A stretch of 64,000 nucleotides of DNA from positions 62,001-126,000 of the forward strand of contig CALAJN010000011.1 in the NCBI GenBank assembly GCA_937922675.1, written 5' to 3'. The translations under genes were made by a program, and so were the position numbers. Each line of letters begins with the position of its first letter. Within the stretch, counting starts at the first letter, position 1. Positions 17,220 through 25,637 of this stretch are shown in pieces. The stretch comes from an uncultured Granulosicoccaceae bacterium. Lineage in GTDB: Bacteria; Pseudomonadota; Gammaproteobacteria; Granulosicoccales; Granulosicoccaceae. Below the pieces are notes generated by a model that worked only from the letters and a program-made list of their open reading frames with translations, was not told where the DNA came from and searched no databases.

Positions 17220-18635
17220 TCAGCTTCTCATAAATCCCAGGTTGCGAGAGCTGAAGTTGCCCAGGGTCGGCAAGACCGTGTCAATCCGCTGGTCATCGAG
17301 TCCGAGCCAATCCAAAAGTGTGGCGGCGTATTGGGTGGCGGCCAGTGAGGGTAAAACACGACCGTTTTGTACCGAATCCTGACCATCGATGTCCATCACC
17401 GGCAGGCTGCCGTAGATCTCGCCGCCTTGCACCGCACCGCCCATCGCGAGCATATGGTTACCCCAACCGTGGTCGGTGCCGTCTCCGTTGCTTGTCAGTG
17501 TGCGACCAAAGTCGGATGCGGTAAATGTGGTGACGTTTTCTGCGAGTCCGTACTGGTCCATGGCGCTCTGAAATCCCGCCAGGGCGCTGGTGAGTGACGC
17601 GATCAGTTCCGGCATTTCCTTGTTCTGGTTGTCGTGGACATCAAATCCACCCATGCCGACATAAAAGATCTGGCGGCTCATGCCGAGCTCGGCGTGCACC
17701 GAAATGAGCTTTGCCACCATGTTCAATCGAGCGGCCAGCGTGTCCTCAGAAGGATCATGCGGTACCGGCTCGTTTGTACCCTCGCCAAAGCGTGCCGCCA
17801 ACAGGGCGCCGAGTTCGGTGGTGTTCTCACGAGCGCGGGATTGCAGGTCTACATACGCCCGCTCAAACACGTGTCGCCGTTCGAGTCCCATCACGCGATC
17901 AAAAGCGTCGGCACGCGGGCGCTGCCAGTTTGATGACAGATCCAGGCCGTTGTGCGTCAGCACGCCGCTCTCACGCACGGTAAACGGTTGTTGTCCAATA
18001 CCGCTCTGCCAGTAGTTGGCGCCGGCGACCGAAATAGAGGTCAGGTAGTCGCGTGATTGGCCAGGAGCGAGATAGTCCGCTGCCAACGCACCCCAACCGC
18101 TGCGCGCGCGATCAGAGCCCTGCAGTTGCTGCCATTGAATGGCCTGGTCTGAATGAGAAAACAATTGCGCAGGCAAGTTGACCGCACCCGCCTCATAGGC
18201 GTCCCGTGTTGTCGGCTCCACCAGATTGCCGACATTGGCAATCATGGCGAGGCGTCCTTCATCGAACAAGGGGCTCAGTGGCGAGGCTGCACTGTGTAGC
18301 CCCGCGCTATCACCGTTGCCCAGACCCGAGCCAGAACGTGGCACCAGATCAAGAAGTTGGGATCGCGGCACGGCCAGGGTTCCGCGGGAGCGTTGATAGG
18401 CTGCGTATTCAGCGGTGCCCGTGGGTACCATCAAGCTGAAGCCGTCCATGCCGCCTTGCAAGAACACGCAGACCAATGCGCGGTAGTCACCCGCGCCGCC
18501 AGTGTCGATACTGCCGTCTTGGGCATGCGCCAGCGTTAGTAGCGGATTGGCACCTAATGCAAGTCCAGCCCCTGTGATTGTCTGGGCGCCGAGACCGAGA
18601 AAACGTCGTCGTTGTCGGTTATTCATGGTTGTCAT
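17220..18635 (-). CDS. DUF1501 domain protein, Tat-exported
   Basis: A 471-residue DUF1501 protein; this family lies in the alkaline-phosphatase/sulfatase-like superfamily and its activity is not established. It starts with a Tat signal (NNRQRRRFLGLG, then a hydrophobic stretch), so it is probably exported folded by the Tat system. Family signs: FLQGGMDGFSLMVP near 58-71, GGFDVHDNQ near 320, TASDFGRTL and DHGWGNHMLAMGG in the C-terminal half. ATG 18635 gives a clean twin-arginine leader; a frame open to 18761 would run into the DUF1800 gene. The DUF1800 gene lies 34 bp upstream on the same strand. Confidence 0.92.
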   Translation of the reverse strand: MTTMNNRQRRRFLGLGAQTITGAGLALGANPLLTLAHAQDGSIDTGGAGDYRALVCVFLQGGMDGFSLMVPTGTAEYAAYQRSRGTLAVPRSQLLDLVPRSGSGLGNGDSAGLHSAASPLSPLFDEGRLAMIANVGNLVEPTTRDAYEAGAVNLPAQLFSHSDQAIQWQQLQGSDRARSGWGALAADYLAPGQSRDYLTSISVAGANYWQSGIGQQPFTVRESGVLTHNGLDLSSNWQRPRADAFDRVMGLERRHVFERAYVDLQSRARENTTELGALLAARFGEGTNEPVPHDPSEDTLAARLNMVAKLISVHAELGMSRQIFYVGMGGFDVHDNQNKEMPELIASLTSALAGFQSAMDQYGLAENVTTFTASDFGRTLTSNGDGTDHGWGNHMLAMGGAVQGGEIYGSLPVMDIDGQDSVQNGRVLPSLAATQYAATLLDWLGLDDQRIDTVLPTLGNFSSRNLGFMRS

Positions 18636-18669
18636 TGGTTTGCAGCGACGGAGGTATTCGTTGCTCGCC

Positions 18670-20361
18670 TCACTTTTGAACGGCGGCTTCGGCTGAAGAG
18701 AGGATGAGAAAAATGGCTTCTGTGACGCGCAGTGAGGCTTTGTCGCCACCACTCCGTGCATTCATCAGAGTGCGTACTTCGGCACGTAAATCGTCGCTCA
18801 TGGCGCCGCCGAGCAGAAGTAGGTCGAGGTGATCGATCAAGGCCTCAAGCTCGGACTCGATCTGCATTTCCCGGGTGATATCAATAGCGATATTTTGCCC
18901 ATTGAGGTCAGCTTTGTAGTTGTGTCCCCAGATGCTGTTGTTGAGCATGCGATTGGTGAGCATCACGATGGATGATTCGTTCATGATCTCAAACTCCGGC
19001 GACACGAGTTCTGCCTCTGCAATCTCCCCGGGCTGACTGAAGTCCGGTCGGAAAAAATTGAACACACTGGGTGAGGCAAGTGGAGCTTGAGAGAGCTCAT
19101 TGGCTACCCAGGCATAGTTAAAATTCGTGCCGATATTATCTGGCTGGAAGGCTCGCCACAGTTGGGTTATTCGCAAAAGAGGTTCTTTCAATTTGCCAAA
19201 GGTTTCAGGCGATGTGAGATACCCCTCTCGGGCCTCTGAATGCATCAAGATTGCCTTGATGACGCTGCCAAGATTGCCTCGTTCACCATTGATGTTCTGA
19301 TCAAATACTGCCGCAACATCCTCTACGTACTGTGTCGATGGATTGCTGGTAACCAATCGCTGAATCAGCTGCTTGGAAATGAAGGGCCCAACGTTCGAGT
19401 GGTTGAATATATTGTCGAGCGCCATGCCGAGATCGGCACGCGCGCTTTGGCCTGCAGGTACCGTGAAACCATTCAAGAGCTGCTTGCTGCCCTTGTCGTG
19501 AAAATCTTCCCAAGGCTGCATCGGACTAAGGTAGTCCTCGTTTTTCGGCCACCTGAAGTGATCAGCATTGGCAAAGTGCCAGCCTGTAAATACGTGAGCA
19601 AATCCTTCGACGGTTTCCTGGGTGTAGGTAGGAATGGGCATGCCGTCATCACCTATCTGCACTGTGCCGTCCGGGTTCAACATCACCAGGCCAATGCTGA
19701 ACAGCTGCAACACCTCGCGCGCATAGTTTTCATCGGGTCGGATGTTCTCTTCGATGTCGGGCTTGTGATTGCCTTTCATGCTCAGGTACTCGCCCATGAC
19801 AGGGTTCAAGGTCAAGTCTTCGAGCAGTGTTCGGTAGTTGCCGAAGGCGTTGCGCAGGTAGATGTCATAGACATTGGCCAAGCCGTCCTGGTGGTTAGCC
19901 AAACCGTTGCGGCCAGAGACCACAAAGATCTCGGATAACGCAAACGCGACTCGCTGGCGCAATTGATCATCTGCTTCGATGGCGTGACGCCACCAGATGT
20001 TGACGTACTCGTTCCATTGACCGTTTCGGTTACTGCTTCGAAGAGCAGGCAGCATCCAGGTGACAGGCATCTGCATCTGCCGATCGATCCAGGCGTTTGC
20101 ACCCTCACCAGCCAGATCAATGTCTTCTAGCCGCGGGCCATACGTCGTCTGCTCTACCAGACGAAACGCATCGCGGCTTGTCAGTAGGCCAGGCTCTATC
20201 GCATTGTTGACTTCAGTCTCTGGCAGAGCTGCACCGAGGCCTGGCACGCTGGATCCACTTGCTCCTGCTACCGGATAGACCGTCTGCTCTGTGCCCACGC
20301 CACACCCCACCAGCGTGGTTGTGAGAAGCGCAATTGTCGCCGTGCGGGTCAAACGGATCAT
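18670..20361 (-). CDS. DUF1800 lipoprotein
   Basis: A 563-residue DUF1800 protein with a lipobox (LVGC, Cys20), so it should be lipid-anchored. The DUF1800 core runs from about residue 60 to 555, with LRQRVAFALSEIFVVS, ENYAREVLQLFSIGL, GFAHVFTGW and SPSVFNFFRPDFS. DUF1800 and DUF1501 genes are commonly paired; they are thought to be surface or cell-wall associated but no reaction is known. Here it precedes the DUF1501 gene by 34 bp, so the two are likely one transcript. Confidence 0.92.
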   Translation of the reverse strand: MIRLTRTATIALLTTTLVGCGVGTEQTVYPVAGASGSSVPGLGAALPETEVNNAIEPGLLTSRDAFRLVEQTTYGPRLEDIDLAGEGANAWIDRQMQMPVTWMLPALRSSNRNGQWNEYVNIWWRHAIEADDQLRQRVAFALSEIFVVSGRNGLANHQDGLANVYDIYLRNAFGNYRTLLEDLTLNPVMGEYLSMKGNHKPDIEENIRPDENYAREVLQLFSIGLVMLNPDGTVQIGDDGMPIPTYTQETVEGFAHVFTGWHFANADHFRWPKNEDYLSPMQPWEDFHDKGSKQLLNGFTVPAGQSARADLGMALDNIFNHSNVGPFISKQLIQRLVTSNPSTQYVEDVAAVFDQNINGERGNLGSVIKAILMHSEAREGYLTSPETFGKLKEPLLRITQLWRAFQPDNIGTNFNYAWVANELSQAPLASPSVFNFFRPDFSQPGEIAEAELVSPEFEIMNESSIVMLTNRMLNNSIWGHNYKADLNGQNIAIDITREMQIESELEALIDHLDLLLLGGAMSDDLRAEVRTLMNARSGGDKASLRVTEAIFLILSSAEAAVQK

Positions 20362-20484
20362 CTAAGGCCGAGCAAGTGTTTCCGACAGCGGGTATAACGG
20401 CCGGAAAAACGTGATCAGCTGTGACGCTTGATTACCCTGTGACGGGTTTCCCTCGTGTATGTCGAGTGCTGTGGTGCGCTGTGA

Positions 20485-20503
20485 GCGGAGTCACGCTCCG
20501 CTG
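20485..20503 (-). repeat. Hairpin downstream of the DsbA-like gene
   Basis: AGCGGAG-tcacg-CTCCGCT is a perfect 7-bp stem, 25 bp after the stop of the minus-strand DsbA-like gene. There is no clear T-run, so at best it is a weak terminator or RNA-end stabiliser. Confidence 0.35.
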
Positions 20504-20527
20504 CGAGCAGACTCGGTGAGCCAATGG

Positions 20528-21160
20528 CTACAGATGAGCTCGTATTGCGTTCAGGGTGGAGGCGGCACTGTTGTAGTCGAGGGGCAAGGGTATGGCGGCG
20601 CGGCCCTGTTCGAACAAGAACAGGCTTGGAAAGCCGCGCGCTCCAAGCGCTTGTCCTGTCGCAAAGTCCTCTTGCAGGGCGGCTTCTGTTGACGCCGAGG
20701 CGAGCTCTTGAGCAAACCTGCTCTCATCAAGTCCCAGCTCACCCGCCAGGTCGATCAGAACCTCGGCATCCGATGGATTGCGCGCTTGCAGGTAATACGC
20801 GGTCTGGATGGCGTGGGTGATCTGTTGCCCGAGCCCAGCCATGGACTCGGCGACCAGTACAGCCCGGCAGGCGGGCCAGGTTGAACGCCGTGGCACAGTG
20901 CGGGTCCAGAAGTCGAAATTGAACTCGGTGCCCGGCACCACCGATTGGATACGACGCCAGATGCCTTGAAGGTGTTCAGCCAGGTCAGCAGACATAGGTA
21001 CATCGCTGTCCGGTGCAAGTCCACCAACCAGATGTTTAACCTCCAGCGATTCAAACGGGGGTTCTTGTAGCGATACGAGCAGATCCTTGAGCACCGGCCG
21101 GTAGGCCCAGCACCAACTGCACATCGGATCGTGGACATGAAAAACCGTGAGGCGTGTCAT
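20528..21160 (-). CDS. DsbA-family protein (FrnE/HCCA-isomerase like)
   Basis: A 210-residue thioredoxin-fold protein of the DsbA superfamily without a signal peptide. The active-site pair CSWC is at residues 14-17 (PMCSWCWAYRP), and the cis-proline loop is RGFPSLFLF near 175-183, so a redox or isomerase role is expected in the cytoplasm. The long helical insert in the middle is normal for the FrnE-like class. It lies 21 bp downstream of the coiled-coil gene in a minus-strand run. Confidence 0.88.
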   Translation of the reverse strand: MTRLTVFHVHDPMCSWCWAYRPVLKDLLVSLQEPPFESLEVKHLVGGLAPDSDVPMSADLAEHLQGIWRRIQSVVPGTEFNFDFWTRTVPRRSTWPACRAVLVAESMAGLGQQITHAIQTAYYLQARNPSDAEVLIDLAGELGLDESRFAQELASASTEAALQEDFATGQALGARGFPSLFLFEQGRAAIPLPLDYNSAASTLNAIRAHL

Positions 21161-21181
21161 CGCAGTTGACGACCCGTGCTG

Positions 21182-21946
21182 CTATCGAAGATTTCTCGCG
21201 CGAGCCAATGCTTCTTCATCAAGTGCCAGCGTGGCATCCTCGTAGCCATCGATGCTGTCGTCGAGCATGCTTTCACTCAGTGGATCAGTCGGCAGTTCAG
21301 GTGGGCTGATCTCGGTCGCGTCGAAAGTGTCTCCCAGGAGCGCGTCCTTGTCGAGCATCACTGTCGCGTCAAAGTCGTCTTCAAGTTCGTCTTCAAGTTC
21401 GTTGGATTCGTGTGCCGTCACGCCCCCACCTTCTGTGTGCAGCTGACGACCGCTACGGGTTGAAATCTGATCGATATAAGCCTCTTGCTCTGCCACGGGT
21501 GCCGCTACTTGCTGTGGTGCGTCGACCACGTCGCTCCTGTGTTCAGTCGGTGACAACTTGCTGCGCAAAGCTTCGATTTCGCGTTCGCGTTCGCGAATTG
21601 TGCGGTGCAGCCGGTCAGTCAGGGCATTTTGCTTGTGGTTGAGTTCGATCGCATCGCTGCGCGCCTGGTCAGCTCCCGTGCCGCTCTGCCTCAATTGAGA
21701 TTCAAGGCTGCGTTTTTGTTCTGTCAGCTGGCGCACGTCCTCTCCAGTTGACTGCAATCTTGCCTCAAGCTCATCCACATCAGCCGCGTGCTTTTTTTCA
21801 ACCTCGGCGTTCTTGCGAGCCCACGTTGTCTTGGCTTGCTGCAGGAGGCGCCTGGAGCGTGCAGCGCTGATCATCCAACCGACGAATAGACCGATCAAGG
21901 CGGCAGCAAGAATGCTGACGATGACCTCTGCATACAATGTCGTCAT
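21182..21946 (-). CDS. Membrane-anchored coiled-coil protein
   Basis: I do not recognise a named family. The 254-residue protein has one N-terminal membrane segment (about residues 8-27), a basic stop-transfer stretch, and a long coiled coil (about 35-130) rich in Glu, Arg, Gln and Leu. The C-terminal 90 residues are acidic and carry two copies of a D-A-T-[VL]-[ML]-[LD]-[DK] type stretch, which resembles phosphothreonine-like (DATxxL) tails. It is 11 bp downstream of the BON/OmpA gene, so the two are probably coexpressed and may work together at the inner membrane. Confidence 0.7.
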   Translation of the reverse strand: MTTLYAEVIVSILAAALIGLFVGWMISAARSRRLLQQAKTTWARKNAEVEKKHAADVDELEARLQSTGEDVRQLTEQKRSLESQLRQSGTGADQARSDAIELNHKQNALTDRLHRTIREREREIEALRSKLSPTEHRSDVVDAPQQVAAPVAEQEAYIDQISTRSGRQLHTEGGGVTAHESNELEDELEDDFDATVMLDKDALLGDTFDATEISPPELPTDPLSESMLDDSIDGYEDATLALDEEALARARNLR

Positions 21947-21957
21947 GGCGTGTGTCC

Positions 21958-23508
21958 TCAGAAGCCGTTTGTCGGAAACCGGAACTCGATGCGCCGGTTG
22001 CGCGCCCTTCCTTCGGGCGTTGCATTGTCAACGATGGGAACGCCCTCACCGTAGCCATAAGCGACCAAACGGCTCCCATCGATACCACGTTCGATCAGGG
22101 CTTGTCGTACAGTGGCCGCTCTTTGCTGACTCAGGCGCATGTTGGCGTCCGCGTCGCCTGATGTATCCGTGTGGCCTTCAATTTCAATCTTTACATCAGG
22201 AAAGCGCTTGAACAGCTCGGCGATCGTGTCCAGCCTCTTGTCGCTATCGTCCACTAGCGTTACAGAACTGGGCGCAAATAGAATGCGCCGGTCTTCGAGT
22301 GCTTCGAAGGCATCAAAAATCGCCAGGGTTGGATTCTTGCTGGAGGTGTCGGTCGTGATCTCGCTCATGCTTTCAGCGGAGGTGTCAGCGGAGGTGTCAG
22401 CGGACCTCTCGGATGGCTTGTCAGCGTCGGCTGATGCAACATCAATTCGCTCAACCAGTGAGTAGTCACTGAGTTCCGCCAGCGCAGCGCTGATGATGGC
22501 GTCGTGGATATCGCGCGATTCTGCGGTGCCAGAGAGCGTGATCTGGCGGTCGGTGATATCAATGCTCGGTGAGGACAGTTCGCTGATTTGTGGAAGCAAA
22601 CCGGCAAGTGGCTGCAGCCAATCCGCATCTGAAGTTGCAGTCGATGTGTCGATCAGGTTGGTCAGATAGCTGGGGTTGAAGGCCTCGAGTGCTGGCTTGA
22701 TCAAGCGTGTCATGTCAACCGACGGATCCATGCTTCCCTCCAGCGTCAGCGCGTTGTTGCTCACGCTTATCGACAGGCTGGGTGCGGCGAGTTCGGCAGG
22801 TGAGGGAGTTGCGGCTTCGTCGGAGGTCAGATCAGCAGTTGCGAGCGATGTATCCGGCCGAGTCGGCTCGTCAGGCACCGGTGTGCCCCCTGTCGGTGCA
22901 TCTGATTCATACGCGAGGGTGTCCTGTGCTTGTTCCGGCTCTGGTGCCATCGCCGGTTCCTCATCCGCCGACGCACGTTCGATGGAGCTGCTCCCCATGG
23001 TGGGTGTTGGGGGCGGCACCTCACCAGCTGCGGCCCCGGACGCGTCTTGGGAGGCGTCGATGGGTGCTCCTCGTGTGGCCGATGTCAGTGACAGCCTGTC
23101 CACAACCTCGCTCACACCTGGGCTTTGTTCAATAGCCGTGATCAAAGCGAGACGCTCATCTTCACTGGCGGCATCACCGGTGATCGTGGTGGTCCGGCCG
23201 TGCACGGAAACCATGACGGGCGACGTCACGATCGGGCTGATCGCTCTCTGTACGCCACTGAGAATCCTGCGCTCTATCCCCGGCACCACGTCAAGCACAG
23301 CCCATGCGAGTACGGCGCCCAGACCCACGAGTCCGAGAGCACCCCAGCGGAGTTCCGCTGTACTGATTCTGGAGTTACGTGATCGTTTGCTTCCCACGAG
23401 AGTCTTCCGCAGTGTGTACGTCTTGCGCGATACGTCGCTGGACTCGGCATGATACAGCCCGTGGAGGGCTAATTTTCGCGGTGGTTTTACGTCACCAGTT
23501 GCGGGCAC
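21958..23508 (-). CDS. BON-like/OmpA fusion, inner-membrane anchored
   Basis: A 516-residue protein with no signal peptide but one membrane segment (about 53-73) after a basic N-terminus. BON-like beta-alpha repeats follow: about 95-145 (VSVHGRTTTITGDA, GVSEVVDRL) and at least one more in 245-370 (LTLEGSMD; ITLSGTAESR). Between them is an acidic Pro/Ser/Thr linker (about 145-245). The OmpA peptidoglycan-binding domain is 395-516 (GHTDTSGDADANMRLSQ, NRRIEF). The architecture resembles mycobacterial ArfA. GTG 23508 is the start used; the real start could be further in. A wall-tethered envelope role is inference. Confidence 0.8.
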   Translation of the reverse strand: MPATGDVKPPRKLALHGLYHAESSDVSRKTYTLRKTLVGSKRSRNSRISTAELRWGALGLVGLGAVLAWAVLDVVPGIERRILSGVQRAISPIVTSPVMVSVHGRTTTITGDAASEDERLALITAIEQSPGVSEVVDRLSLTSATRGAPIDASQDASGAAAGEVPPPTPTMGSSSIERASADEEPAMAPEPEQAQDTLAYESDAPTGGTPVPDEPTRPDTSLATADLTSDEAATPSPAELAAPSLSISVSNNALTLEGSMDPSVDMTRLIKPALEAFNPSYLTNLIDTSTATSDADWLQPLAGLLPQISELSSPSIDITDRQITLSGTAESRDIHDAIISAALAELSDYSLVERIDVASADADKPSERSADTSADTSAESMSEITTDTSSKNPTLAIFDAFEALEDRRILFAPSSVTLVDDSDKRLDTIAELFKRFPDVKIEIEGHTDTSGDADANMRLSQQRAATVRQALIERGIDGSRLVAYGYGEGVPIVDNATPEGRARNRRIEFRFPTNGF

Positions 23509-23537
23509 GGCCTCCTGTGTGATTGGTAGGATGGGGG

Positions 23538-24935
23538 ATGCTCAATGTTCTTCCCATCATCTGGCAACGCCAGATCGCCCTTGCTGCGTGTTTGGCGGCG
23601 CTCATCCTGCCTGCACACAAGGTCTTTGCACAGCAACGCGATGTGCTGAGCGAGTGCATGGCCTTGTCGACGCAGGATGATGATATCCACGTGTGTCTGG
23701 ACAATTTTCTCGACGCCATGGACGACAGCCTGATGGATGTCACCGACTACATCAGGGATGAATTCTCTGGCGAGTCGCTGGCTGCCTTTGAGCGCTCACA
23801 GGCCGCGTTTGAGACTTTTCGACGTGAAAACTGTTTGTGGTATGTCGAATTCAGCTCACCCAGGTCCGCAGCTGAACAGATTGGCAAGAACTGCCTGGCT
23901 CGCTCTTCCTCAGAACGCTTTGAAGAGTTGCAGCAGCTGTTGACTCGCGGTCAGACACCGGCTCCGGTGCTTGCCGGATTCTATGTCTATGGCGCGACTC
24001 GCAACAGCTTCCAGCCCTGTGGAAGTGAGTCGCGTTATCTGGTCGTCGGCGATGCGAACATGGTTGGTGACCTGCAGCTTCGCTATAGCGCCTTGGCATC
24101 GGTGGATCTGCAAATCTTGTTTGCCAGCGTGACCGGCGTCATCGACGAGTCGGTGGATGGGGGGGCTGACCACGCCGGTGTTGTCAATGTGGACTCTGTG
24201 GTGGATGTGCGTATGCCGAGCGAATCGGACTGCACACGACCCTTTGCGTCAACGGCTTCGAGCGAGTCCGTTCAGATGCGCAGTGCGGCTGACACAAGCC
24301 TTGCGACGCGTGTTGCCGAGGCCGCACGACGTGAAGGCCTGGAAGTGGACGACGCCAGTGCAGAGGATTCCTTGCAAGCGGTACAGCGCGTCAATCCGGT
24401 TGCAGATCCGAGTTCATCGATTATCGTTGCCGAGCAGGCCGGCGCCGCTACAACGGGGATTGTCGACACTCAAGTTGGCGGGGATCGCTTGACCGCCTAT
24501 TTCGGTGCCTGGCTCGCTGACTGCTCGGTATTCGATGGCGTGCGCCAGTGCCTGCTGGTGGTCGACATGGATGGTAGTGACCTGACACCGAAGCTGCTTG
24601 TCTATCAAGTCCAGGATGGACCGACCACGGTTGAGCTCAGGCTGCCAGACAGAGAGCTTGCGTCGGCCGATCAGATTCTCTGGGGTATTGATGGTTACTT
24701 GCTTGGCGGGGTAACAGGATCCGAGCTGGTGGTCACTGATCAACTGACGCTGCAGCGCATCAGCGACCGTCGGTTTGTGAACGAAGAGTTGTTGCCCTTG
24801 ATGCGCAAGGGCACAGATCTGCGCGTCGAGATCGGTAGTGCTGCCGATGGTGGGGCGGGGCAGTACCGCGCAACCTTGCTTGGTCTGACGCGCGCGCTCA
24901 ATTTTGCCAGTGATTTTCTGGAGGGGGGCAGCTGA
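23538..24935 (+). CDS. Exported LprI-like / IalB-like fusion protein
   Basis: A 465-residue exported protein, signal peptide about 1-30. Residues about 33-125 match the LprI (DUF1311) lysozyme-inhibitor-like domain: paired Cys (ECMAL, HVCLD), AFERSQAAFETFRRENC and KNCLARSSSERFEEL. A middle beta domain contains a G-x-Y-x-x-G ... F-Q-P-C pattern seen in NlpE/HslJ-type envelope proteins. The last 145 residues resemble IalB (GAWLADC, CLLVV, then LLPLMRKGTDLRVEIG). ATG 23538 has AGGA nine bases upstream; a TTG at 23523 is in frame. Divergent from the BON/OmpA gene and overlapping thiN by four bases. Confidence 0.78.
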   Translation: MLNVLPIIWQRQIALAACLAALILPAHKVFAQQRDVLSECMALSTQDDDIHVCLDNFLDAMDDSLMDVTDYIRDEFSGESLAAFERSQAAFETFRRENCLWYVEFSSPRSAAEQIGKNCLARSSSERFEELQQLLTRGQTPAPVLAGFYVYGATRNSFQPCGSESRYLVVGDANMVGDLQLRYSALASVDLQILFASVTGVIDESVDGGADHAGVVNVDSVVDVRMPSESDCTRPFASTASSESVQMRSAADTSLATRVAEAARREGLEVDDASAEDSLQAVQRVNPVADPSSSIIVAEQAGAATTGIVDTQVGGDRLTAYFGAWLADCSVFDGVRQCLLVVDMDGSDLTPKLLVYQVQDGPTTVELRLPDRELASADQILWGIDGYLLGGVTGSELVVTDQLTLQRISDRRFVNEELLPLMRKGTDLRVEIGSAADGGAGQYRATLLGLTRALNFASDFLEGGS

Positions 24936-25597
24936 GCCAGCTTGCGTCATTGGTATTTGCCGCGGGTGAGTCGCCACCCGATTTGACCAGATTGCTCGAT
25001 GCTGCGACGCTCGCCTCCGCTCGGGTGATCTGCGCTGACGGTGGTTTGTCCAACTGTCTGGGTGCGGGTTTTGTGCCGGATTGTGTGATTGGAGATTTTG
25101 ACAGCATCGATGTGCGGCATCTCGATCAGGCAGCCTTGCGAACAGTCCAGCGTATTGCCCATCCCAAGCGTAAGAACGCAAGCGATCTTGAGCTTGCGCT
25201 CGAGCACCTTGCCAGCGAGTCGCCGGTGCCGGATGTCGTGGTTGTTGTCGGCGTGAGCGGTGGACGTAGTGATCACCACCTGTTCAACTGGTTGCTGCCA
25301 ATGATCGGTTCGTGGCCATTTAATCTACGGCTCATTGATCGCACAGTTGATGCTCATCTGATAACAGGTGAGCGTCCATGCAAGATTCCCTGTCGCGTCG
25401 GTGACACGGTCAGTCTTTTGCCACTGGGCGATGTGCAGGGCGTATCGACAGACGGTCTTGAATACTCCCTGGCCAACGAAGATCTGATGGCCGGGCGTAC
25501 GCTTGGGTTGTCCAATGTCGCAACGACGTCGCAACCATGCATTGAGGTATGCCGTGGGCAGTTACTCGCTATGCGTGTGTTGGATCAAGTTCCATAG
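24932..25597 (+). CDS. thiN: Thiamine pyrophosphokinase
   Basis: Thiamine diphosphokinase makes thiamine diphosphate from thiamine and ATP in the cytoplasm. Domain signs: LVFAAGE (strand 1), ICADGGLSN near 34-42, DCVIGDFDSI near 50-59, KNASDLELAL near 83-92 and GVSGGRSDHHLFN near 108-120, all of the TPK catalytic domain; the C-terminal thiamine-binding beta domain has VGDTVSLLPLG and EYSLANEDL. The only canonical start codon is TTG 24950, which lies inside the first strand. CTG 24932, overlapping the previous TGA, has GGAGG seven bases upstream and gives the full 221-residue protein. Confidence 0.9.
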   Translation: MSQLASLVFAAGESPPDLTRLLDAATLASARVICADGGLSNCLGAGFVPDCVIGDFDSIDVRHLDQAALRTVQRIAHPKRKNASDLELALEHLASESPVPDVVVVVGVSGGRSDHHLFNWLLPMIGSWPFNLRLIDRTVDAHLITGERPCKIPCRVGDTVSLLPLGDVQGVSTDGLEYSLANEDLMAGRTLGLSNVATTSQPCIEVCRGQLLAMRVLDQVP

Positions 25598-25637
25598 GAC
25601 GTCTACTTTCTAACCACAATCCAGCGACTCTTTACTT

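Noticed and set aside
22676-23452. 258-residue plus-strand open frame
   Set aside because: Ser/Ala-rich shadow opposite the BON/OmpA gene's acidic linker, no family.
24414-25181. 255-residue minus-strand open frame
   Set aside because: Antisense to the LprI-IalB gene and thiN, both of which have real domains.
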